A program made the position numbers and the translations under genes. A model generated the notes under the pieces. It had not been told where the DNA came from. It made no database searches and worked only from the letters and a program-made list of their open reading frames with translations. A stretch of 64,000 nucleotides of DNA from Trissonchulus latispiculum (taxonomy: Eukaryota > Nematoda > Enoplea > Enoplida > Ironidae), in assembly GCA_030248195.1 (NCBI GenBank), contig JASAND010026191.1:22571-86570 (forward strand). The letters run 5' to 3'. Positions 11,201-18,903 of this stretch are shown piece by piece (positions within the stretch are counted from its first letter, which is position 1; every line of letters begins with the position of its first letter).

Positions 11201-11611
11201 AGTAGTATAGTGCGGCCGTTTCGACCTGCAATCTTGGGATTGGCCGCGTCCCCCTTCGGGAATTAGATTCAAGGTCATTTTTATTCAAGTTAAGATTCCA
11301 CCCGCTTCCTCCCTGGGGACCACAACTTCTACAAATCCAGTCCATCCCTCTGTGTTCTTCCCCCGGGGCTTGGGACCCGGCGTCGGCCCATTACCGGACT
11401 CCTACCTACCTAATCTATACACTACCTAATTCCTACGTACCTGCCTGACTACCTACCTAACTTACCTAAACATAATCTATAATATACACTAACCTAAGCC
11501 CGCTCCTAGTCTAATGTTTTTGTATTTTTTGTTTTATTCTTTTTTTTATTTTCTAAGTACAATATACAACATATTCATATACAACTATATACAGTAGTCC
11601 TTAAGAGGACT
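11201..11611. repeat. Polinton 1 left terminal inverted repeat
   Basis: The outer 241 bp (11201-11441) look almost identical to the complement of 33255-33495. Further in, the arms diverge through a degenerate CCTA microsatellite. They then align again through the CCTAAGCCCG block and an A/T-rich tract with AATAAA-type signals, up to the terminal hairpin at 11596-11611. Here and on the right the arm thus includes the 3' end region of the outermost transcript. Confidence 0.85.
11596..11611 (-). terminator. Histone-like 3' stem-loop after the accessory block
   Basis: Read on the minus strand, the six-base stem AGTCCT closes on AGGACT around the loop CTTA. The preceding bases are TATCCCAAC. It starts 16 bases after the stop of the last minus-strand gene. 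It fits the metazoan histone mRNA consensus (x-G-Y-Y-Y-U, four-base loop, A-R-R-R-C-x) except at the basal pair and first loop base. The matching hairpin at 33001 differs by a compensatory base-pair change. Confidence 0.6.
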
Positions 11612-11627
11612 GTTGGGATAAGGGAGG

Positions 11628-11873
11628 CTATTGTAGACGTTTACCCACGGCATACTCAGTCCCATCTACTAGACAAACGAATATTGTCATTGTCACTTCA
11701 CTTCGAAATGGTGAAACTTTTTCTAAAATTATTCCCACCGCCGGAATTTCAGGGTTGTTTCTAATGTAATTTTCAGCGTCCATCCGAGCCTCAGCGAATG
11801 AATCGAACACCCCTGACCCAAGTGAAGTTTCCCCATTATCAAGAATAATGCTCCAATAGTAACTGCAGTCCAT
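11628..11873 (-). CDS. Small accessory protein, unknown function (81 aa)
   Basis: An 81-residue protein begins at an ATG two bases after the NADAR gene ends, so the two are probably co-transcribed. It has no membrane segment or cysteine cluster. The middle (FDSFAEARMDAENYIRNNP) predicts a helix, flanked by beta-rich ends. I do not recognise the family. It is the last gene before the left inverted repeat and is followed at 16 bases by a histone-like hairpin, which fits the end of the accessory transcription unit. Confidence 0.6.
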   Translation of the reverse strand: MDCSYYWSIILDNGETSLGSGVFDSFAEARMDAENYIRNNPEIPAVGIILEKVSPFRSEVTMTIFVCLVDGTEYAVGKRLQ

Positions 11874-11875
11874 CC

Positions 11876-12376
11876 CTATGTTTTGTGTGATTTTGGGTTT
11901 CTTCTACTTTTATTAATTTCGTCCCTTACTTTCTCCAACAAGTTTCCCAAACGATTTTCTCCTTGATATTCCTTTGTATAGGTTTCAGTTCCAGTTCCCC
12001 AATATTTTTCAAACGAATTGACAAAAACTATTTTCTTCTCTCCAGTACTCAGTAATATTTCCCTAGCTTGTTTGTTTTGTTCAAATTTTGCTCGAATTCC
12101 TTCTAGAACGACTTTATCCTTTATTAGGTCCCATACATTTTCATCGAACCCTTTTATGTTCTTTGCGGCTTCCCTTTGACGTCTAGCGGTTTTTTCTTTT
12201 AGGATAGCTTTTCTAGTCTCCCAATCATTAAAATAAGCAGCTTTTTCACCTTCGTACCACTGCTGGACTGAGTAGTACATTTTTCCGTGAAGTCGAAAGG
12301 GACTGAAGTGAACGTTGCTTAGCGGGCAGTAGCCAGTAGAGAAAGTAGCGCAATCATTGACTATAGTTGGCTCCAT
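11876..12376 (-). CDS. NADAR (YbiA-like) domain protein
   Basis: A 166-residue single-domain protein. PLSNVHFSPF near residues 18-27, YYSVQQWYEGEKA near 34-46, and LLSTGEKKIVFVNSFEKYWGTG (in the order LL-x-TG, then WG-x-G) match the three signature blocks of the NADAR/YbiA fold. That family is linked to NAD and ADP-ribose chemistry, and some members have been reported to remove ADP-ribose from guanine bases. Two positions often acidic in the family are Gln (SVQQ instead of SxEx) and Asn here, so activity may be altered. It sits between the YqaJ exonuclease and an 81-aa gene in a tightly packed block under the polymerase-type promoter. A counter-defence role against ADP-ribosylation is my inference. 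Confidence 0.8.
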   Translation of the reverse strand: MEPTIVNDCATFSTGYCPLSNVHFSPFRLHGKMYYSVQQWYEGEKAAYFNDWETRKAILKEKTARRQREAAKNIKGFDENVWDLIKDKVVLEGIRAKFEQNKQAREILLSTGEKKIVFVNSFEKYWGTGTETYTKEYQGENRLGNLLEKVRDEINKSRRNPKSHKT

Positions 12377-12380
12377 TGTA

Positions 12381-13126
12381 CTAGAATCTTTTCAGATGTT
12401 CTTTAACGTCGTTTATGGTCTTTTCTGTTTTTATGTCTGCTTTTATTTCTGCTTTTATGTACTCCCCATTCAAGAATTTATTCTTGAAATTGTCCATTCC
12501 CTCGACCATCGATTTCCAAGTACTTTCCTCGAAATCAACTCGAAAAACCTGTAGCTCATGTTTTCTCGGAGCGTGCACAACTAGGTCGCATCTTGTTATT
12601 CCTGTAAGACTCATCATTCCCATGATTTGATGAAATATTTATGGCGTCTTTTCAGAACAAGCTTGGTTCCCTGAGAAATTAGATAGAACCCTTTCCTTTG
12701 GAGAACGATTTCATAAATAGAACGAGGTTTGGGATTTTGGTCGAATATTGTCTTGATCTCCAAAAGCCAAGGGTCAGGGTTACCATCCTCATATACAATA
12801 CCATCAGGGCTACCACCCAGCCAATCTAAATGAGGAGGAACGCAAAAGCCTGCCGGAAGAACTCGAACTGTATAGTTCATGTGTCGAATATATGCTTGCC
12901 TCCCATCATCCTCGTAGCGGATTCCGTAGGCGCAAGCCGGAATTAATTTTCTTTCTGGATTGTTTATGCGCTCAGCAAGATTTTTGGCTGCTTTCTCGGA
13001 CTTTACCATAAGAACGTCACCAAATTTTGAACTAGTTATTCTCCCCTTCCGGTGGCTGAACCAGTTTTCGTTGTCGCTCTGGCCCAGTGTGGACAAAAAG
13101 ACCTCTGTATCTATCGCCGCAGACAT
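12381..13126 (-). pseudogene. YqaJ-type viral recombinase/exonuclease, split by a frameshift
   Basis: The upstream frame (from the ATG at 13126) encodes the catalytic PD-(D/E)XK core of the YqaJ/lambda-exonuclease family. It has WFSHRKGRITSSKFG near the start, then GIRYED, then WLGGSPDGIV (SPDG) and LLEIKTI (the E-x-K). The frame stops at 12614. The downstream frame (12381-12623) starts with the family's C-terminal part (MSLTGITRCDLVV resembles the MALTG...CDFVV block). The two overlap by 10 bases in different frames, as after a one-base indel. Such nucleases make 3' single strands for annealing-type recombination or resolve replication products. The break could be a true lesion, a programmed shift or a sequence error. 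Confidence 0.75.
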
Positions 13127-13347
13127 TTGTGAAACCAAGCTTTTTTCTGTCCACAGTACCTACAGTGAACTTTTTCGTATTCGTCCAGTCTTTTATTTCT
13201 TTCCGCCCTTATTTCCTTCTGTTTAGGTGTTAAAACTATTACTCTTTTCTGGGTGATGTTTAGTTTCTTAGGTTGGGAAGTTACTTCTTTGCAATATTTA
13301 AGAACGGCGTCGACACTGTTGAAATGTTTACCATGAAAAGAAATCAT
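13111..13347 (-). CDS. Small zinc-knuckle-like protein (78 aa)
   Basis: A 78-residue basic protein whose C terminus has C-x2-C-x7-H-x-C (CRYCGQKKAWFHKC), a possible zinc knuckle. The N-terminal part (SVDAVLKYCKEV) predicts a helix. It starts at an ATG and overlaps the next gene (YqaJ) by 16 bases. That fits a nucleic-acid-binding partner of the exonuclease, though this is inference from position only. Two AATCAATAAAAACG motifs lie just upstream at 13364-13394. I do not recognise the family. Confidence 0.6.
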   Translation of the reverse strand: MISFHGKHFNSVDAVLKYCKEVTSQPKKLNITQKRVIVLTPKQKEIRAERNKRLDEYEKVHCRYCGQKKAWFHKCLRR

Positions 13348-13363
13348 ACCGTGTTGCTTTCGT

Positions 13364-13394
13364 CGTTTTTATTGATTTATCGTTTTTATTGATT
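13364..13394 (-). promoter_or_regulatory. Two tandem AATCAATAAAAACG motifs
   Basis: Two copies of AATCAATAAAAACG (minus strand) lie between the 128-aa gene and the zinc-knuckle gene, 17 to 47 bases before the latter's ATG. The same motif recurs at 19934, 19979 and 20000. It could be a TATA-like element or an AATAAA polyadenylation signal for the upstream gene. Confidence 0.45.
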
Positions 13395-13416
13395 TTTTGT
13401 TGCTTTCTTTCTTTTA

Positions 13417-13782
13417 TTAATGGCACAAGCTGTGCAACAATTTTCCAGCCTCGATTCTTGCTGAATTCCATTGCAGTAACCTTTGCCACCAAGGAGTCCT
13501 TTCTTTAATAATATCAGAAATCCATTCTAACTGTTCGTCTACTTCTTTGGGTGATAAACACTTTAATCCGATAATACGACCGTTATCATAATTTGTTTTC
13601 CAAAAATCTATCAAAACGTCTGCTTCCAAAACGGCCAAACAGGGATCTCCAAAACAATCAGGATAAGAGAAATCTGTAGATTCAGCATCCTCAAGTGCAG
13701 CCTCTAAGGTTAAGAAATCTCTTTTACTCTTTGCAAATATCTCAATTTCCAGGTAAGTCCCAAACCAGCACCACGAATACAT
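13417..13782 (-). CDS. Accessory protein, unknown function (first gene of the early block)
   Basis: About 121 residues from the first ATG at 13782; the frame extends slightly upstream with a TTG codon only. It has an acidic middle (LEAALEDAESTDFSYPD), a DP-C motif and a C-terminal part rich in Trp and Arg (ERTPWWQRLLQW). There is no signal peptide or clear membrane segment. It is the first gene downstream of the TATA/Inr/DPE promoter at 13821-13884 and is followed by the zinc-knuckle protein, YqaJ, NADAR and an 81-aa gene. I do not recognise the family. Confidence 0.6.
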   Translation of the reverse strand: MYSWCWFGTYLEIEIFAKSKRDFLTLEAALEDAESTDFSYPDCFGDPCLAVLEADVLIDFWKTNYDNGRIIGLKCLSPKEVDEQLEWISDIIKERTPWWQRLLQWNSARIEAGKLLHSLCH

Positions 13783-13820
13783 TGTGACGAGTTGTACAAT
13801 CAATGAGAGCTTGAAAGAAG

Positions 13821-13884
13821 CGACCGTTCACGATGGCAGATCAAGTCAAACTGACGAGGTACCAAGGATTTGATCGTTTATATA
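13821..13884 (-). promoter_or_regulatory. Core promoter of the accessory block (TATA, Inr, MTE, DPE)
   Basis: On the minus strand TATATAA occupies 13884-13878. The initiator TCAGT has its A at 13852, 32 bases downstream. GAACGG (MTE-like) then GGTCG (DPE, at +28 to +32) ends at 13821. About 70 bases align with the polymerase promoter at 28472-28535, with all four elements at the same spacing. The spacing matches the known animal core-promoter layout. Confidence 0.75.
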
Positions 13885-14136
13885 GACTTCTGAGTTAGCT
13901 AATAGTTGCTTGGCTTTCCACTTACGTTGACCGTACACGGGATGTAGTGCTAACTTTATAACATTTTGAGGTAGCTAATAGTTGGTTGTCCACCCCTCTG
14001 CGATTTTACCGGCTCACCGGAAGGGCTTGGGAACCTTCTGAGCTTTCGCCCAGGCCGCATTAATGGTTTTTGTTTTGTAATTTTTTTGTGGTTTTGTGGT
14101 TTTATAATTTTTTTGGTCCCTAATATACTATTCACA
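13885..14136. other. Short non-coding spacer in Polinton 1
   Basis: A spacer between the accessory promoter and the 3' end of the virion block. It contains two copies of AGCTAATAGTTG (about 13897 and 13973) and a T-rich tract at 14068-14112. No gene is seen. Confidence 0.6.
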
Positions 14137-14526
14137 CTATGTACAAGTGGTTTTTACCCCTTTTCCTTGGGGAGCCCTAAAGAGGACTGTTTGGATAGAG
14201 ACGCTTAAAACGTCATAGTTGTGACTGAAGCATATCTCTGCCCAGTCGATGTTGAGAGAGTACCAACAAGGCTCAGTTCCGAGGACGGTTAGATTAACTT
14301 TTTGATCGAAAGATTGTCTGAGTTGGTCTATCTTTGTTTTGTCAAGACATAGAAACTTTGGTGAAATAAGTGCACCTACCAAGACAGTCAGTGTAACGGC
14401 GGCAAGGGAGATAGAGCAGACTGCAATTAGTATTTTACCCCAACCGAAGGATACGCCTCCTGAGAACTCTATGGGCGGCACGTAACTGCTCTTCATTTCG
14501 TCCATTAACAATGAAGCCTTTCCCAT
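14137..14526 (-). CDS. Small membrane protein with cysteine-containing ectodomain
   Basis: A 129-residue protein with one strong membrane segment near residues 31-54 (ILIAVCSISLAAVTLTVLVG). A C-terminal region follows with Cys residues (FLCLDK, EPCWYS, EICFS) and a possible glycosylation site (NLT). It resembles in layout the product at 20615-21028 and the two small secreted or membrane proteins of Polinton 2, so it may be a virion membrane or surface protein. Its first 92 bases overlap the TBP gene. A histone-like hairpin at 14171-14186 lies inside its last codons, so the native stop may have been further upstream and the present C terminus may be abnormal. Confidence 0.6.
   Translation of the reverse strand: MGKASLLMDEMKSSYVPPIEFSGGVSFGWGKILIAVCSISLAAVTLTVLVGALISPKFLCLDKTKIDQLRQSFDQKVNLTVLGTEPCWYSLNIDWAEICFSHNYDVLSVSIQTVLFRAPQGKGVKTTCT
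14171..14186 (-). terminator. Third histone-like stem-loop of Polinton 1
   Basis: Minus strand: AGTCCT, loop CTTT, AGGGCT (with one T-G wobble), preceded by TATCCAAAC. The stem and left flank match the hairpins at 11596 and 33001. It marks the likely 3' end of the virion-gene transcript. Confidence 0.5.
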
Positions 14527-14971
14527 TGTGAAACATTCGTACTTTTAGACCGAGACTAGTGAATGTAATGCCGGAGAAAAGTTCAGGTTCAATAGCTGCG
14601 TTGTCTAGCCATTTATGCATAGTCGGTAAATCCACTCTCCGGTCAAAGGTGAATGAACCGACCATGTTTACAACCCTGTAGCTGGATACTCCAACTCCGA
14701 GTAAGTTTGCAACTTCCTGAATAGCATTTTCTGCTTCTTCTTGCTTTTTAGCCCCCAGACAATTGAAAGTTCCTGTTTTGAATATAACAAATGTAACGGG
14801 ATCCCACCTTAGAGAAGCCCCACTGAATTTTTGAGGATTGTACTTGACGCCAGGAATTGTACTGAGGTTGATAGTTTGGTCAAATTTCCCACTGAGCACA
14901 ATATTTTCAATTTTTAACTCAGACATGGTTTGTAAAAAATTATTGTTAAACGTAGAAATTTCCTCCCTCAT
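14435..14971 (-). CDS. TATA-binding-protein (TBP) homolog
   Basis: A divergent TBP saddle-domain protein of about 179 residues from the ATG at 14971; a second ATG at 14926 would give 164. Both half-repeats are visible. The first has YNPQKFSGASLRW and then FKTGTFNCLGAK. The second has VVNMVGSF, then EPELFSGI, then a degenerate GKGFIVNGRN. These match TBP landmarks YNPKRF, SGKMVCTGAK, NMVGS, YEPELFPGL and GKVVLTGAK. DNA-contacting Phe and Asn positions are partly altered. It lies between the protease and a membrane-protein gene and overlaps both frames' neighbours. A homolog sits in Polinton 2 at 44578. A role in directing transcription to the element's own promoters is inference. Confidence 0.85.
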   Translation of the reverse strand: MREEISTFNNNFLQTMSELKIENIVLSGKFDQTINLSTIPGVKYNPQKFSGASLRWDPVTFVIFKTGTFNCLGAKKQEEAENAIQEVANLLGVGVSSYRVVNMVGSFTFDRRVDLPTMHKWLDNAAIEPELFSGITFTSLGLKVRMFHNGKGFIVNGRNEEQLRAAHRVLRRRILRLG

Positions 14972-15015
14972 TGAAGGTTGAGTACTACGCAGAGTCTCGT
15001 TCCTGATTGGGTAAT

Positions 15016-15432
15016 TTACCTCAGACACTCTACAAAGCTTTTTACAATTTCGTCGTTTTTCGAAGGTCGTTCTCGAAGAAAGGAGATTATGTCTTCGAAG
15101 GAAATCCCTTTATCCCGGTGATAGATAAAGTAGATGCAGTACTCACCACAGACGAAAGTGGTATAATCTTGTAAGCGAACCGGGTTATGTTTTTGCAATC
15201 TGTCGTACTTATCAAACTCTTTAAGTGGAGGTCGGCCGTAGCTGTCGAAGTACTCAGCGTAATCTTCTAAATACATCGCAACCCAGTGCTGCCCAGGAAG
15301 TTGGCAGGGGTCGGTGTTGGCTACGAAGCAGCTTGGTTCATGGTGAATTTCAGGAAGGTGGTCAATGGGAAAGACTCCAACGAAATTTTGGACGAGAGGA
15401 CCTAGTGTGTTTTCAATTTCTAGTGTATTCAT
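15016..15432 (-). CDS. Adenain-like cysteine protease (maturation protease)
   Basis: A 138-residue C5-type protease. The catalytic His is in GQHWVAMYL (about residues 47-55), the acidic residue in EYFDSYG (about 60-66), and the nucleophile Cys in VCGEYCIYF (about 94-102). The spacing is that of adenain and Ulp1 relatives in Polintons. The start codon overlaps the stop of the capsid gene (ATGA). It is expected to cleave virion precursor proteins at GG or GxG sites, such as those in the pVI/pX-like protein at 16693. The frame is intact. Confidence 0.9.
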   Translation of the reverse strand: MNTLEIENTLGPLVQNFVGVFPIDHLPEIHHEPSCFVANTDPCQLPGQHWVAMYLEDYAEYFDSYGRPPLKEFDKYDRLQKHNPVRLQDYTTFVCGEYCIYFIYHRDKGISFEDIISFLRERPSKNDEIVKSFVECLR

Positions 15433-16676
15433 ATGGCGTAATCAAAGAAAGGTGTGCGATTATAGTCGATTGAGACAAGGTTATCAAACTCCCCGTATAT
15501 AATGATTTCAACCCCCTGAGGATAGCTTGTAGCACTCAACGCCTTACTCAGTTCCATCCGCAGAGAGACGTCTCCCTCTCGAATTAACTGCATGGCGCCG
15601 GTGTCTGTGTTATCCGGGGTCAGATCAAAGGCGAAGAAAGCGTTACCATCTTTAAAATCGGCGTAGCTAATGTAGCACCCTTTATCATCCCCTGCCATAT
15701 CGATAGCTTCAAAAAGAAAAACAAAAGGGAAGGTGTACCCCCGAGGTTTTGAGAAGTCAATTTTCATGGGTTGTCTAGGAATGTATTCGTCCCCACATTT
15801 TAGACTAATTTCGGTGATGTTAATGGTCTCCAGGGTCAGGGGGTCAGCTGTCAGAGAACCGTTAAACGCCTCAGACTTGACTACCCCGATAATCACCTTT
15901 CTAGGAAGTTGGCCAGTGAATATAGAATTTTCGACGATGGTTTGTACGCCTGCGCTCAGATGTCTAGCCACCACCTTAGTTCGTCGGATGGGGTATTTAG
16001 CAGTGTTACCTTGGGAAAGAATATTTTCAATAGCGAGAGACATAGAGTCTTGGCACTTAACCTTTCTTACGTACCAGCGCATGTCCTCAACCTTTACTTT
16101 GCTGCTTCCCTGAGAACTGAGACAGAACTCATCGGGATTTCGGTGCAGCTCAATAGTCAGTTGACAGTCGCTTAGGAGGTACTTTTCTTGCTTAAACAGG
16201 TCGCAGTGGATAGGTGCCATAAACTCAGCGGACTTTGTTGCCACCCAGGTGCCCCTTGTACCGGAGTCGAACTCGTAGCCGGCAGCCTGTAAATGGCCTT
16301 CTTTTGCATTGCGAGAATAGTTTAGCATAGTTTCAATGTAAGCCTGGTATGCGTAGTGGGGACCCGAATTGTAAATTTCCTTGTCTGAAAGTTTGACTAT
16401 GCAGCGCTGGAAAAAGGTTTTGCCGAAAAGGTTAATGGGAGTCCCAGCATCGCCCTCAATTTTAACCCTAAGATAAAGGTAATTTTTGTTCAGATCGAGC
16501 ATGTACGAGTCTTTAGGAACGTTGAATCGGTAAGGGCCCGAGTCTGTAATTGGATTTTGGGGACCGATTTCCGCCCAGTACCCGTGCTCTACGGCGACTT
16601 GAGTAGGTGGGACAGAGAATAGGTCCAATTCCGACTTGAACCCAGGGAGAGATCGTGAATCAACTTGCTTAGTCAT
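15429..16676 (-). CDS. Polinton major capsid protein (hexon-like)
   Basis: A 415-residue protein homologous end to end with 37651-38988. Shared blocks are PGFKSELDLFSVPPTQVAVE near the N terminus, DSYMLDLNKNYLYL, FTGQLPRKV, DLTPDNTDTGAMQL and the C-terminal IIIYGEFDNL. The last block is typical of the double jelly-roll capsid family found in invertebrate Polintons. It would form the shell capsomers. It is followed by the protease (4-base overlap) and preceded by the pVI/pX-like gene. No break is seen. Confidence 0.9.
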   Translation of the reverse strand: MTKQVDSRSLPGFKSELDLFSVPPTQVAVEHGYWAEIGPQNPITDSGPYRFNVPKDSYMLDLNKNYLYLRVKIEGDAGTPINLFGKTFFQRCIVKLSDKEIYNSGPHYAYQAYIETMLNYSRNAKEGHLQAAGYEFDSGTRGTWVATKSAEFMAPIHCDLFKQEKYLLSDCQLTIELHRNPDEFCLSSQGSSKVKVEDMRWYVRKVKCQDSMSLAIENILSQGNTAKYPIRRTKVVARHLSAGVQTIVENSIFTGQLPRKVIIGVVKSEAFNGSLTADPLTLETINITEISLKCGDEYIPRQPMKIDFSKPRGYTFPFVFLFEAIDMAGDDKGCYISYADFKDGNAFFAFDLTPDNTDTGAMQLIREGDVSLRMELSKALSATSYPQGVEIIIYGEFDNLVSIDYNRTPFFDYAI

Positions 16677-16692
16677 GCTTAGTCGTGCTTAG

Positions 16693-17106
16693 TTATGTGA
16701 ATATATCTAAATTTTGTTTCGGTGGTCTACCTCGTCCACGTACTCCTTTTATGTTGTTAGCTCTAGGTCTTTGACCGATACCTTCACCTTGTTGAATATG
16801 TTCACCTGCAGCGGTTAATGTCTCACCAAGAAACTGTTTACCTCTCCGTTTTGCAGCTGCTTTTATGTCTTCACCTTGGGTTACGTCTGATGCTAGTGCT
16901 AATGCGTTTTTTGCTAGACTTTTGCCTGCAGATAGACCGACTCGTTTAAGAATTGGAAGTGCGGCTCTAAATAGTCCCCGGAATATGTTGCCTAACCCTG
17001 CTCCTCGTTGGTACGGAAGCCCCGCGTATGCAGGAAGCGCCCCACCAGTTTGAAGTAGGGTTAGCTCCCAAGTATCTTGAGTCTCGGGTATGTACTGGCA
17101 GCGCAT
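16693..17106 (-). CDS. pVI/pX-like minor virion protein
   Basis: A 137-residue basic protein. GGALPAYAGLPYQRGAGLG is followed by a predicted amphipathic helix (FRGLFRAALPILKRVG) and a Lys/Arg-rich tail. Gly-Gly and Gly-x-Gly contexts look like adenain cleavage sites. Polintons and adintoviruses have a comparable adenovirus pVI/pX-type protein that acts inside the capsid. The Polinton 2 homolog is 39019-39405. It shares a base with the penton stop and sits directly before the capsid gene. Confidence 0.75.
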   Translation of the reverse strand: MRCQYIPETQDTWELTLLQTGGALPAYAGLPYQRGAGLGNIFRGLFRAALPILKRVGLSAGKSLAKNALALASDVTQGEDIKAAAKRRGKQFLGETLTAAGEHIQQGEGIGQRPRANNIKGVRGRGRPPKQNLDIFT

Positions 17107-17879
17107 TATCGTCGCCTTCTGAAGTGAAGCTTAACGTAAACTTTTCCGAATGCAAATTGTACAGGCCTCCCCGCATCATCGTTTATATTGATTTCTACAG
17201 TATCGAAGTCTTTGTGAAGGACAGGGACGTAATGTGGATTGTGGTATTCCTTATTTACTACCGCCCCATGAGTTCCCTCTGTTGTAACTACCCGAATTAG
17301 AGGTACCAGTGCGTTTCCTATAACTTGAGGAGCCACCAGGTCGCAGTAAACGAAGAGAGAGTAGAAACCTAGTCTAAGATCAGGTTCAGACTCAGCTACG
17401 AAAATTATTTTGTCATCTACTGGATCACCGTCCCTTTGCATTGGGTCGGGGTAGTAACCTAACATCATCCAGAGATTTTTGCTTAACTTAACGGTATTGG
17501 GAAAGGTCTTTGGTATTGAAAACATTACCCTGTGCCTATACCCATCGAATCTAAATTTAATTGGTGCTCTCTCGCCTGTGACGGGGTGTTCCATGTTGAG
17601 TATTGTGAAATTAATTGCATCACATAGGTCGTCCACTGTTTCGTAGTGTCGTTTAGGTAGGAGTTTAACCATTGAGGTCTTGTCAGGAAACTTAAAGGAG
17701 ACGGCCGAGTTAGCTGCAGAAAGATTACCCCAAGTCACTGGATACATCATTTCTACGAGAGCAACTTCCCACTCACCCTGTAATTTAATTCTATGAGGGA
17801 GCTTAACCCGGTAGTCATTTAGAGAGTTGGTTTCGAAGTCCCCCGTGTTACTGGGGAGGAACATATAGAAATCCGTCAT
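17106..17879 (-). CDS. Penton-like minor capsid protein
   Basis: A 257-residue single-jelly-roll type protein. The N terminus FYMFLPSNTGDFETNSLNDY and the block LQGEWEVALVEMMYPVTW are characteristic of the Polinton minor capsid (penton) family, as is the C-terminal PVQFAFGKVYVKLHF. It would fill the capsid vertices. The homolog in Polinton 2 is 40153-40917, with a divergent second copy at 39374-40156. The start lies inside the integrase frame (32-base overlap). It is intact. Confidence 0.9.
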   Translation of the reverse strand: MTDFYMFLPSNTGDFETNSLNDYRVKLPHRIKLQGEWEVALVEMMYPVTWGNLSAANSAVSFKFPDKTSMVKLLPKRHYETVDDLCDAINFTILNMEHPVTGERAPIKFRFDGYRHRVMFSIPKTFPNTVKLSKNLWMMLGYYPDPMQRDGDPVDDKIIFVAESEPDLRLGFYSLFVYCDLVAPQVIGNALVPLIRVVTTEGTHGAVVNKEYHNPHYVPVLHKDFDTVEININDDAGRPVQFAFGKVYVKLHFRRRR

Positions 17880-18903
17880 TTTCTGATATCCAACTATTGA
17901 ACTTATCTGGATAGCCTAACCACTTGACAAAGTACTCTTTCCTTCTACCCCGCTTCCGAGTTTTTATTACCTTTTCAACCCAATAAGAGTCTGGTTTATC
18001 TACTTTTTGTAACTCTTCGGGATAGAATAGACCCTGTATTGGTTCATTGGCTAAGTCTTCAAGTTCGTACATTCCGCTTGGGTGAACCGACTTTATTTTG
18101 AAAAGTTCCTCTGACCAATTTGGTAGGTAGCCTTTCTCAAATCTCCCTTTAGTCTTACTTATTCGAACAATGTCCCCTATCTTAAACTGCTTGCTTAACC
18201 TGTTGCTCTTTCCTAGGAATATTTCTCTAACTCTTGCCTCATTCTCTGGCATCGAAGCCTCAGTTGGGGTCATTTTAGTTGTACGGTGCTTTGAATTGTT
18301 ATAGCCACTTACGAAACTTTGGAGAACGTCTAGGTATCTATAGCTCCTTGTCCGCGTAAAATACTTCCATATTTTTGTCTTCAGGGTTCTGTTAAAACGC
18401 TCAACTATGCTGCATTTTATGTCTGGGTTATTGCAGGTGTAGTAGCGAATTTCCTTTGATTTTAGTAACTGTTGAAACTTTTTATTCTGGAATTCTTTCC
18501 CTCTGTCACTTAACACTTTCTGGGGTTTACGTCCTTGAGATAGGATGTTCTCGAACGCTGCAGTGATGTCAGCCCCCGATTTAGTTTTTACAGGCTCTAC
18601 CCAGGCATACTTACTGAAGCCATCTATACAGGTGAGTAGAAAGTGGTAATCGTCATTTTGGTCAGCTAGGGTTGCCATGTCTGCTAAGTCAATTTGCCAC
18701 TGCTCATCAATATCATGGAATACGTAACTAAGGTGGGGATACTTTCGCTTTATTGGTTTGTGGACAGAGTAGGTATACTGCTTTCCCAACCACCCTTTGA
18801 CCCGTTTTTGAGAAATCCCTGCTGCTTTTGCTAAAGTGTTTATCCCGGAAAACGCTGAAGGTTGGGTGGGATCGTAATATAATTTGGTTAGAAGGTCTTC
18901 CAT
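17848..18903 (-). CDS. Polinton integrase (RVE) with C-terminal chromodomain
   Basis: A 351-residue retroviral-type integrase. The DDE residues are in QIDLADM (about residue 68-75), VLSDRGKEF (about 135) and VERFNRTLK (about 168), with 34 residues between the second Asp and the Glu. The C-terminal part YWVEKVIKTRKR through EYFVKWLGYPDKFNSWI is a chromodomain, which may steer insertion to marked chromatin. It is closely similar to 40889-42013. It overlaps its neighbours on both sides (32 and 16 bases). It is intact, so this element could supply integrase even though its polymerase is broken. Confidence 0.93.
   Translation of the reverse strand: MEDLLTKLYYDPTQPSAFSGINTLAKAAGISQKRVKGWLGKQYTYSVHKPIKRKYPHLSYVFHDIDEQWQIDLADMATLADQNDDYHFLLTCIDGFSKYAWVEPVKTKSGADITAAFENILSQGRKPQKVLSDRGKEFQNKKFQQLLKSKEIRYYTCNNPDIKCSIVERFNRTLKTKIWKYFTRTRSYRYLDVLQSFVSGYNNSKHRTTKMTPTEASMPENEARVREIFLGKSNRLSKQFKIGDIVRISKTKGRFEKGYLPNWSEELFKIKSVHPSGMYELEDLANEPIQGLFYPEELQKVDKPDSYWVEKVIKTRKRGRRKEYFVKWLGYPDKFNSWISENDGFLYVPPQ

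Noticed and set aside
15733..16175. Plus-strand frames of 126 and 88 codons inside the capsid gene
   Set aside because: They are antisense shadows of the conserved major capsid gene.
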